The notes below the pieces were generated by a model. It did no database searches and was not told where the DNA came from. It saw only the letters and a list, made by a program, of their open reading frames with translations. From Cryptomeria japonica (Eukaryota > Streptophyta > Pinopsida > Cupressales > Cupressaceae): DNA of 60,000 bases. This document shows, one piece after another, positions 46,491-56,385 of this stretch (position 1 is the stretch's first letter; each line of letters begins with the position of its first letter). Location of the stretch: assembly GCF_030272615.1 (NCBI RefSeq), contig NC_081409.1, positions 247,073,502 to 247,133,501 of the forward strand, read 5' to 3'. Position numbers and translations under genes: made by a program.

Positions 46491-46862
46491 TCAGGTCTCT
46501 ACCAGAGGGGCGGAAACCCCCAGTCTGTCTATGAAGTACTCAAATGATTCCTTAGGCAAAGGTTTAGTGAAGATATCTGCAATCTGCTCTTTAGTGTTCA
46601 CATAAACTAGTCTGACTTCATTTGTTTCCACCTTTTCCTTCAAGAAGTTGTACTTGGTAGATATGTGCTTTGTCTTAGAACGAAATACCAGATTCTTTGA
46701 TATGTCAATAGCAGGAGAGTTATCACAGTGAATAACTATCGGCTCATTACAATCCACCCTTATATCCTTCAACATTTTCTTCATGCATAGAACTTGTGTA
46801 TAGTTAGTAGCAGCAACAACATACTCAACTTTAGGAGTAGATAAAGAGGTACATGACTGCGC
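46491..46862 (-). pseudogene. Copia-B RNase H C-terminal fragment
   Basis: About 120 codons: 'SCTSLSTPKVEYVVAA' (catalytic Glu), 'IHCDNSPAIDISKN' (Asp), 'RSKTKHISTKYNFL' and 'QIADIFTKPLPKESFEY', then a stop. The same residues occur in copia-A and copia-C. The start is missing, and the upstream text changes to the AT foldback at about 46,863. Confidence 0.85.
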
Positions 46863-47205
46863 AAATCGGATATCCAATTTTTATAGGTAATTTTAAATTA
46901 AAAAATAAATTATATATTATATAATACATTATATATTATATATTATATAATAAATTATATATTATATAATACGTATTATATAATATATTATTATATTATA
47001 TTATATATTATATATTATTTAATATATAATATATAATGTATTATATAATATTTTATTATATTATATTATATAGTATATAGTATAATATATTATATAATAT
47101 ATTATTATATTATATTATATTTAATATAATAATACATTATATAATATATTGTTATTTTAAAATAATTTAACTATAAAAATTGGATATCCAATATCCGATT
47201 TCTCT
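46863..47205. repeat. AT-rich foldback / MITE-like element
   Basis: CAAATCGGATATCCAATTTTTATAG at the left has its reverse complement at about 47,173-47,203, where a short insertion splits it. Between them is a (TATAATA)n-type tract of about 270 bp that is itself largely self-complementary. A related motif, AAATCCAATATCTAATTTT, recurs just outside at about 47,275. The whole unit could form a long hairpin. Confidence 0.78.
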
Positions 47206-47476
47206 AAGACAGTAAAAGAGGACCGTGACAGCTTGTGGGTTATTTTTTACCCATAGGCTGCACGAATTCAAGCAAATCCAATATCTAATTTTGTGACCCA
47301 AATTTGCAAAAAAATCCAATAAAAGGTAGGATTTTTATTGTTTTTCATCATTTTCATTCAAATTGTTGCATTTTTTTTAATGTTTATTTGTTTTTTCATG
47401 AAAACTAGGTTTTTTTAAATCAAATATAAAATTGTCCAAAATTGTTAACTAAATTCAATTGTTTACATTTAATTAG

Positions 47477-47853
47477 GTTAAAAGTGGGGGATAATAGTGA
47501 AAACATTGATCAACCACAACCGCAACAATCAAACCCTCTTGCACAAAACCCTCCTTTGCCAAACCCTCCCTCAATTCAGGATTTAATTGCACAAAATTTG
47601 AACCAATTGAGGGGGATTGCAGATGTCTATCATAGGATCCCTCACCTGAACCCAATGTTTGATCTCCTCACATCCATCATAAAGAGTATAGAAACCATCA
47701 CTAAGGAGCACAATGCCACTCTTTTGTGGTGAGATTCTATGAGGGAAAAATATGTGGATGTCTTGTCCTATAAGGAGATCAAGGATCTTGAGATATCCAA
47801 AGCTGATATTGCTGCATTGTTTGTGAATCCCCACACTAGTCAACCTGTAGACG

Positions 47854-47887
<34 letters not shown>

Positions 47888-49455
47888 AAACTTTCTATTA
47901 AATGGTGCACAAATGATGATATTGCGAAAAACTTTTGGGATCATTGGTGGATGATTTTCGATAAACCACCCAGCAACAATATTGATGTCCCCTTCTACTT
48001 CATCAAAAAATTGTATGCTGAGTTTGTTTTAGGAAAATATGTGAAATACTTTGACATCCAACCTTTCCAGGGGGTGGGTTTAGGTATGCCCCAAGATAGA
48101 CCCGAGGCAGTCAGAGTAGTCCAGGGCCCATATGTCCCCCCTCTTCTTGTTGATCTCCCACATCCAATGCAACATCTAGATATCATCTATAAGGTGGCGT
48201 CACAGACCATATCGACTATTCACTCTTTGAGTAGCCTTTTGGTTTCTCAGGCTGGGGCAGTAGCTCAGCCTTCTTTTGATGCTAGCGATGGATCTGGTGG
48301 TGTTGACACATCCTCCTTGACTCCACACATTTGCATGCCCCATAGTTGTGTGATGTGTGGGCACCTATGTTTGGGTCTAGTTGGATAGCCTGTTGATCCT
48401 CATGCGCACACTACAGATTATGAGGTGCATGAGATGCACAATGCACTAGATGTTATGATAAGGACTGGAGGATACCTTGGAGAGACCTTGCATGCTAGAG
48501 GCGAGGAGGCACCTTCATAATACATTGATGATGTAGTGGTAAAATTTGTATTTTCATAGTTCATTCTATATTTTAAATGAATATTTATAATCTAGATAAT
48601 ATTAAGTACTAATGTTTATTTACATGGTCTATTTAATAGTTTATGGCAGAGGAGGAGTTGACATAGATCTAGGAGGGCACCCTGACGGCCATTTCATTTG
48701 GCCTTGATAGCTTTACGGTACATATATTATTGTACCTAGTAGTTTGTATTTTATTGTACATACATGCTCATCATTTATATTGGCATTAATTAGATTATGT
48801 AGCAACTTGCATGTATATCTTATTTTATTCTTGTAGAGCACAAGTAGCGTGAGTGCGGGGCTGTGCAATTCGGGATCTGGTAGTGCATTTGGAGACAAGG
48901 GAAAGGTAATTGAATGCAAATACGATTGAATGAATAGTTTAAATAACTTATAATGATTATACATGTCTAGACATAGATTGATAGTTTCACATACTTGTTG
49001 TGTATATGTACATTAAATTCTTGGCTTCATGTCCTTGTTGACTACACCCACTATACCTGAAGATAAAGAAGAAGAAGAAGAAGAGATGCCCTAGGTACAT
49101 GTGTTTATTTTATTTTGTGTTCACTAGAAATAATTTGTTATTATTAGTGACAATTATATGCTAACTTGTATCAATGTCATGTTTGTGAACATATGTAGGT
49201 TGTGTATGAAAATATTAAAAACATGACTCCTCTATCGAAGACATACATCAAGAGTCTTCCAAAACCAAAGAGAAAATGTGGAGATGAGGTAAACAAGAAT
49301 AGTTCAATTATAGTTCATTTTTATGTTAACTTTTTGAATGTGAGTTATATAATATAAGTAATCTAAATCATGGTTTGTTTTTTCTTGTGTAGGATCCTTT
49401 AGAGCCTAGTAGTGTGGCGAAGAGGATTGATTTTGATGATCCATTAGTAGCTTAG
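47477..49455 (+). pseudogene. Decayed multi-exon gene on +, product not recognised
   Basis: At least five exons fit GT-AG rules: 47,477-48,538; 48,640-48,717; 48,837-48,905; one ending 49,094; 49,199-49,288; and 49,393-49,455. The first exon is Gln/Pro-rich, then has 'DLEISKADIAALFVNP', 'FWDHWWMIFDKPPSN', 'FIKKLYAEFVLGKYVKYFDI' and 'LVDLPHPMQHLDIIYKVASQT'. The last exons are basic/acidic ('YIKSLPKPKRKCGDE', 'SSVAKRIDFDDPL'), like a nuclear protein tail. Breaks are a TGA at 47,730, a frameshift at the poly-C run, TAG at 48,386, a TAA and several TAGs, nearly all where Gln or Trp fits. It could be a transposon accessory gene or an old host gene. Confidence 0.6.
47854..47890 (+). repeat. Poly-C / poly-A slippage tract
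   Basis: 24 C, one G, 12 A inside the first exon of the decayed gene. It codes for a Pro run and shifts the frame. Length is likely to vary between individuals or reads. Confidence 0.85.
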
Positions 49456-50083
49456 GATGTTAAAGATATTTTTGGGATGCTTACATGTGTAGGCGGCATG
49501 TATATTTTGTATATGTACACACATTCACATATATAGACATACATTTTTTTTGAGTTGGTGTTTATGCCATATTTATGTATGGACATACACTTGTAATCAT
49601 TTGACATTTTCATATATACAGAAGTTGATATTTGATCATATAAATTGTTGCTTACGTGTGCATGGTGTTATCATTTTAAACTTTAATCTTCAATCCAATA
49701 ATTAACAATGGTTAATAATGGTTATTTAATGAACAATACAATTCATTTCATTTCATCATAAGTGTTGTTTGTATAATCTTCAGATTATATATAATTCATT
49801 TCATCTAAATCGTAAGTGTTAAATTTGGTTGCCTTTGGCAACTTCACCAAATTTAATGACCTCCTTGCTCATGAGGCCTCCATGAGGTCAAATTTGGAAG
49901 ACAAGTGTTTTGATGGATTCTCAATGTAAATAAGGTGAAATATAACCATTTTTATGTAATAAGGTCGTCTAGACCAATATTTGTTATGTCTAGTCATAGG
50001 TTACTCATATTGGGAAAAATGCTCAAAATTGCTCAAAAGTTGTAAGAAGTTTTCAATGGGAGATTCATGTGTTGAAATGATTC
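49456..50083. other. Spacer between decayed gene and satellite array, with two hairpins
   Basis: AT-rich. Two inverted repeats lie close together at about 49,828-49,905: AAATTTGG...CCAAATTT (with inner TGCC/GGCA) and TGACCTC...GAGGTCA. No gene support. The part from about 49,990 begins to resemble the tandem unit. Confidence 0.65.
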
Positions 50084-52500
50084 ATCTCGGTTTTTCAAGA
50101 TTCCCTACAGTTTTTTAATTGGTGAACAAATCGTTAGTCTCATTCAATCAAATGTTGTCGTGGGGCCAATTTCTTGTTATGCTCATTGTGATCACAAAAT
50201 GCCAGTTTCGACATGTCTAGTTAGGCATTCTTACCCTATGCATGCTCCTATTCCCCCCTCCACTCGGTCGAACACTCAGGGTCATACCCTACTGACGTCG
50301 TCCCTTGAGCACCCTAAGTGCTAAAATTATCAAACTTTGACGGGCCCTAACTCAGAATCCACGACACCTGCAAATGATCTGTTTCAATCTACAGGGCCAT
50401 AAGAGGGGTACCTACAAAATCCTATCTCGGTTTTTCAAGATTCCTTATGGTTTTATTAGGGCATAATTTTTCAGTTGGTGAATAAATCGTCAGTCTCATT
50501 CAATGAAATGTTGTTGTGTGGCCAATTTCTCATTTTGTTCGTCGTGATTATGAACCATCGGTTCTGACATGTCCAGTTAGGAATTCTTACCCTATGAATG
50601 CTCCTATCTCCCCACCCTCCACTCGGTCGAACGCTCGGGGTCATACCCTACTGGCATCGTCCCTTGACCGCCCTAAGTGCTAAAAATTGTCAAACTTTGA
50701 CGAGCCCTAACTCGGAATCCGTGGCACCTATGAATAATCTGTTTGAACCTATAGGGCCATGAGAGGGGTACCTACAAAAGCCTATCTCTATTTTTCAAGA
50801 TTCCCTATAGTTTTATTAGGGAAACATTTTTTTAGTTGGTGAAAAAATCGTTAGTCTCATTGAATCAAATATTGTGGCATAGCCAATTTCTCATTTTTCT
50901 TGTCGTGATCACGAATTATTGGTTCTAACATGTCCAATTAGGAATTATTACCCTATGCATGCTCCTATTCCCCCCCCCACTTGGTCAAACACTTGGGGTC
51001 ATACCCTACCAACGTCGTCCCTTGAGTGTCCTAAGTGCTAAAAATTGTCAAACTTTGATGGGTCCTAACTCAAAATCCGTGGTGCCTGTGAATGATCTGT
51101 TTGAAACTACGGGGCCATGAGAGGGGTCCCTATAAAATCCCATCTCCATTTTTAAGCTTCACTATGATTTTATTAAGGCAACATTTTTTCAGTTGGTGAA
51201 AAAATCATCAGTCTCATTCAATCAAATGTTGTCGCATGGTGAATTTCTCATTTTACTCGTGGTGATCACAAACCATCGGTTCTGACATGTGAAGTTAGGA
51301 ATTATTACCCTATTCATGCTCTTATTTTCCCCTCCCCCACTTAGTAGAATGCTCAGGGTCATAACGGATCGTCCCTTGAGCGCCCTAAGTGCTAAAAATT
51401 GTCAAACTTTGACAGGCCCTAACTCAGAATCCATGACACCTGCAAAGGATCCATTTGAACCAGCAAGGCCATGAGAGGGGTCCATACAAAATCCTATCTT
51501 GGTTTTTCAATATTCCCTATGGTTTTATTAGGGCAGCATTTTTTCAGTTGGTGAAAAAATCATCAATCTTATTCAATCAAATGTTGTCGTGTGGCCAATT
51601 TCTCATTTTTCTCGTCGTGATCACAAATTGTCAGTTCCAACATGTCTAGTTATGCATTATTACCCTATCCATGCTCCTATTTCCCCCCCCCACTCGGTCG
51701 AGCACTCGGGGTTATACCCTACTAGCATTGTCCCTTGAGCGCCTTAAGTGCTAAAAATTGTCAAACTTTAACAGGCCCTAGCTCGGAATCTGTGGCACCT
51801 ACGAATGATTCATTTGAACCTACAAGGCCAAGAGAGGGGTCCCTAAAAAAGGCTATCTCATTTTTTCAAGATTCCCTACGGTTTTATTAGGGCAACATTT
51901 TTTTAGTTGGTTAAAATAACGTTAGTCTCATTCAATCAAATGTTGTCGCGTGGCCAATTTCTCATTTTTCTCATCGTGATCATGAACCGTCGGTTCCGAC
52001 ATGTCTAGTTAGGAATTATTACCCTATGCATGCTCCTATTTACCCCCTCCCCACTCAGGCGAACACTCAGGGTCATACCCTACCGATGTTGTCCCTTGAG
52101 CTCCCTAAGTGCTAAAAATTGTCAAACTTTGACGGGACCTAACTCAAAATCCATGGCACCTAGGAATGATATGTTGGAACCTATGGGGCCATGAGAGGGT
52201 CCCCACAAAATCCTATCTCATTTTTTTGAAATTCCCTACAGTTTTATTAGGGCAACCTTTTTTTTGTTGGTGAAAAAATCATCAGTCTCATTCAATCAAA
52301 TGTTGTCGTGTGGCCAATTTATTGTTTTTCTCATCGTGATCATGAACCCGCGAAGGATCCATTTTAACCTACGAGGCCACGAGAGGGGTCCCTACAAAAT
52401 CCTATCTCATTTTTTCAAGTTTCCCTACAGTTTTATTAGGGCAACATTTTTTTCAGTAGATGGAAAAATCGTCAAACTCATTCAATGAAAAAATATAGAT
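50084..52500. repeat. Tandem satellite array, unit about 358 bp
   Basis: Successive unit starts (ATCTCGGTTTTTCAAGATTCC and variants) fall at 50,084, 50,424, 50,784, 51,142, 51,496, 51,855, 52,215 and 52,404. Spacing is 340-360 bp except for a last truncated unit of about 190 bp. Each unit carries a C-run, TCGGTCGAACRCTCGGGGTC and GGGCCCTAACTCGGAATCC blocks. Differences between units are mainly CG to TG or CA. Confidence 0.92.
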
Positions 52501-52740
52501 AAACAAGCATTACACTATAGACACAATGATCATCAATATTTCCATGTATTGTATACACATAATTACCATTACACTTGCATGTGACATTCATGAATGAATA
52601 TGCAAACATGATTTTTCATCATTATCAATACAACTACACCAATATACTCATGTACAGATACATTGTATGTCATCAATATAACTAAACCAATTTGCTCATG
52701 TACATCGTATATCATCATAATAAAGTTACATCAATTCACA
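52501..52740. other. AT-rich spacer right of the satellite
   Basis: No gene or repeat that I can support. Confidence 0.5.
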
Positions 52741-54355
52741 TCCATATGCAAATATAACATCCCACTTCATCTACATCAGACATCCTTATGTCCTAAAAGA
52801 AAAGCTTACGTAGAGCAATGCCTGCATATAAATGAAGACCAAAATAAGCAACCTTTTTATGCGGAATGAGTGTGCTACAAGAAAAAAATTATAACACTTA
52901 ATACAAATTATTTTGTCAAACTATAAATAGATCATTTGAAAATTTTTTAAAACGTACAAGATTGTATAATTACGAAACTTACCAGTTTCTCTGCAAAGTC
53001 TACAAGCATAACTTTGAAGAAAGACACATGTTGATTAAAGCCCTTCTCACTGCATTTCTCACTACATTCTCTGGATGGTTGAAGACGATGGTAGATATTG
53101 TCATTTATGAATGGCAATACATTCACTTGACATAGTGTGTGAAAGTTTACAAAATTTAATGACATTGACAAAGTGAGGGATTTAGTGTTTACACACAAAA
53201 TTTAATCTCGTTAATGCACACAGAGCATACTGTGTTGTGTTTGGCTGTAAATTTTTGCAGTTCTTGAAAAGAAAACTTAAAAAATAGCTAAATATTGATA
53301 ACCCCAAGTAATATGTACCATCACCAAGAGTAAACTAGTCAACGATGAGTGATCTAGCATGAACCTGTATTTTTAAGAATTGTTAGTCTACACATAAAAT
53401 GCATGCATGAACATAAAGGATTTATGATAACCACTTCAATTGAAATGCATGATAATAAATGAAAAGGTGGGATTATATACCGTTAAATTACGTCCCTTCA
53501 AATTATATTGAGTGAACCCACTATGTTAACGCAAAAATTCATAATGCGATAGTGTTGTATGTCATCAAAAATACCTACATGGGCATAAAGGTTTTGCAAT
53601 AATTATAAAAACAAAAAATGTCAAATAGTGTTGTCTATTATAAAAAATTGTAATGCTAATTAAATGCATGATAATAAGCTGTGTTGCAAAATACGTCCCT
53701 TTGAATTATATCAAGTGTACCCGCTATGTGCATGCAAAAACCATGTTGCAAAAAAAAACATTCATCAATAGACTTGCACTTTGAACACATCCTTAATATA
53801 CACGTAACAAACTTGAACATTAAGGTTTTATGATCATTGTTTGAAATGGAATGCATGATAAAAAAAAATAAGATACCATTAAAGACCTACTACTCAAGTG
53901 TGCCTAAAGAGTCATCTATTTTCTTAAGAGTATCCACTATTGCTTCATGATCAATAGTAGTCACTATCCATAGCTCTTTGGTCTTCAGTTTTGCCTGATG
54001 CTTCAACAACTTGACATTTGTAGCTATAATAATGTGTGAATACATGAGAATGGTTTTGTGTCTCTCATAGTCTTCAAATGTAGGTATGTCATTCTTTCTA
54101 ATCATGTATGTTCACAACCAAGTTCCCACAACAACAATTGAACCTGTAGGATATGTGAACCCATCATCATCGTTCACTGGTTGTGTTAGCTTCAGTTTTC
54201 CCTGTACACGTCATGCCAACAAATATTATGATCTCTCTTCATTCTCTTGCAGTGCAACAATTGCAAAAACATGTCCTAGCTGTACAAGATCTGATAGATG
54301 GTCATACTCAAGTGAACTTTCGATGTCATCATTTGACAAAGATATTGTTTGAGAT
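52741..54355 (-). pseudogene. Decayed, apparently spliced gene on -, product not recognised
   Basis: The exon at 54,355-53,890 gives coherent text in one frame: 'NDDIESSLEYDHLSDLV', 'LGHVFAIVALQENEERS', 'GKLKLTQPVNDDDGFTYP', 'TGSIVVVGTWL', 'IPTFEDYERHKTILMYSHIII', 'IDHEAIVDTLKKIDD'. A second segment (about 53,130-52,983; 'VLPFINDNIYHRLQPSRECS', 'FFKVMLVDFAEKL') ends at a consensus donor GTAAGT. A third starts after TTTTTCTTGTAG at 52,874, and its phase is not settled. Internal stops are TAA/TGA where Gln/Arg fit. Its 5' end is cut by copia-C at 54,356. It converges on the + gene across the satellite. Confidence 0.5.
53400..53880. repeat. Imperfect tandem repeat of about 190 bp in the intron of the - gene
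   Basis: ACGTCCCTTxxAATTATATxxAGTG occurs at about 53,496 and 53,693. The accompanying AAATGCATGATAATAAA motif recurs before each copy and again near 53,850. Confidence 0.65.
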
Positions 54356-55805
54356 TGTTGGCATATCTGCAAAGTTTGATGACATGATGATATTGTATGT
54401 TGTCATTGATGTCAATATGATGAAGTATGAACCGATATATTAAAGTAAGAAAACTGGCAAGGGAACCGGTATGATGATGTGAACCGATATATGTAGAAAA
54501 GTGAAGCGGTATGCTTATTCAAAGTGAACTAGTATGTTTGAATGTGAACCGGTATATGGAAATTTTTATATCGGGGTTTCAATTGGTATGACTACCGGTT
54601 GGTAGTCTCAGCTTTAGGGTTTTTGGTTGATGCATTTCAAGTCTATCTGATTTGACCAATGACATCCTGTGATGGGTTAGCATTGAAATGAAGATCAGAT
54701 CATGTTGCCATGTCAGCCTTGTGTGCGTGAAGGATTTCCTTGAGGATCTTGCATGGAGATTGATCCTATCTACCTGAGGAATGTGTGTAGTCTTTGTAAA
54801 TGGTGGAGAGCGCGTGATGGGTTATCAGCTTCTAGAAGCAACAAAGAACAAATGATGGAGAATGTCTTGAGATGTGTTCAAGATTGTTTTACACTATGCA
54901 AAGTGTTTGAATGGTCAGGATTGGACCGATTGTATGATAACCTAAATTTTTAGGGTTTAAGGTTTATGCTACCGACCTATGTGTTTCCTATAAGGTCAAT
55001 GATGATTTTCATTGTGAAGTTGTTGGCAAATGTTATGTGTGTATCCAAGTGAAGAGATACTTGATTCTTTCTAGACCGGAGAAGTGTGTTGTTACCTGCA
55101 AAGTGTGATTGCAGAAGTAAAGGAGATAAAGTGGATCTGCCTTGGCATTGTGTGCTGTTATCAGATCAGTGTATTACCTATTGACTTCTAACCATTTCAG
55201 CAGTTGGAAAATCCCTTAATCGGGTAGCTTTAATAGGCTTTGTGTAAATCCTTTAACAGGGTGACTCAATTCAATGAGTTCTTCAAATACTCTTGCAAGG
55301 TAACCTTTAACAGGGTTCTAACCTTTAACTGGGTATTTAGCCATCCCTTAACCAGGTGATCCCTAGAAGGATTGATTCCTAACAGAACCTATTGTAAATC
55401 CCTTAACTAGATTAGGCTCCTAACAGAGCGGACTTCAAAAGGGTTTCCACGTGAAAAATCAGTGTGTCATGTGTGATGCCTTTTCATGTGATGATTAGTT
55501 TTTTCTATTAAGTGGTAATGCATGTTGAACCAGTGGTCTTTATATTTATGATGTATTACCTGTTTATGCATATGGGTGAAGTGGAAAGGAGATATAAGGT
55601 GTGGTGAAGATCTAAGTGTTAACCGGTTTATGTCTTTCGCAGTCATTCTGTGTTTTACCGGTAGTACCCTATTTTAGATCGGTGATACTATTTACCAGTT
55701 AGTTCACTCTTTGCAGTTAAAGTGGTTTAAGGAAGGTTTTGTCTATATTGATTCACTCCCCCTCTCAATATATGTTGAGTACTTTCTATTCATCATTATT
55801 CATCA
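54356..55805 (+). repeat. Copia-C 5' LTR
   Basis: Starts TGTTGGCATATCTGC and ends ...TATTCATCA just before the primer site. Rich in CCGGT/ACCGG motifs, several partly decayed. It contains repeated 'CCTTTAACAGGGT'-type segments at about 55,205-55,410. The partner LTR is outside the window, so ends are inferred from TG/CA and the primer site. Confidence 0.82.
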
Positions 55806-55807
55806 AT

Positions 55808-55818
55808 TGGTATCAGAG
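55808..55818 (+). promoter_or_regulatory. Copia-C primer binding site
   Basis: TGGTATCAGAG, complementary to tRNA-Met, two bases inside the LTR end. Confidence 0.88.
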
Positions 55819-55876
55819 TGTCCTTCAGGTCTTCTGTGTTGTAAGCTTAACCGCTTGAGGAAAAGATCCTATTCTA

Positions 55877-56353
55877 ATGATGAAGAGGGAAGGTCCTAAG
55901 TTCAATAGAGACAAGTTCAAGATATGGAAGGACAGAATAAAGATATACATCAAAAGCATGGGTGCTCAAAACTGGAGCTATGTTGAGAATACGTATGTTG
56001 TCCCTACCGGTACTCTCATCGATGATCAAAGAAGAGAAATTCAGGAGAATGGACAAGTCATGGAGGCTCTTATCAACAACCTTTCTGATGTTGATTTTAT
56101 TGATGTTCAAGATAAAAACAATCCCAAAGATGTATGGGATACTCTAGAGTCTATCTATGGTGGCGATGAGCATGTAAAGCAGGCTAAGGAAGAAAGCCTT
56201 AGAGGAAAGTTTGAAGATATGCGAATGGTTGAAGGAGAGACCATTCAACAATATGGGATAAGGATTAAAACTGTTGTTGGAGACATCAAGAGTGCAAGAG
56301 GTACAATGGATGATTCCACCATTGTTAGCAAAGTTTTGAGAACTTATTACTAG
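55877..56353 (+). pseudogene. Copia-C gag
   Basis: 158 codons from ATG at 55,877, about 60 bp after the primer site. Copia gag text: 'FKIWKDRIKIYIKSMGA', 'WDTLESIYGGDEHVKQA', 'GETIQQYGIRIKTVVGDI'. It ends at TAG at 56,351 after 'VLRTYY'. A frameshift leads into the next segment, which carries on gag at 56,386. Compared with copia-A gag, which runs through in one frame, one break separates the capsid half from the zinc knuckle. Confidence 0.82.
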
Positions 56354-56385
56354 TCTATGCAATAAGGGTTGCCTCTATTCAGGAG

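Larger units (their letters stand above)
44742..46862 (-). mobile_element. Copia-B: permuted copia fragment (3' internal end - LTR - 5' internal end)
   Basis: On the - strand it reads RNase H C-terminus, polypurine tract, one LTR (46,103-44,897), primer site, then the first codons of gag. A single LTR therefore has internal sequence on both sides. This is what a tandem copy, a recombined pair or an inserted one-LTR circle would leave. Both outer ends are abrupt. Confidence 0.82.

Noticed and set aside
50084-52500. CRISPR-like array
   Set aside because: Units of about 358 bp without distinct spacers in plant DNA form a satellite, not a CRISPR array.
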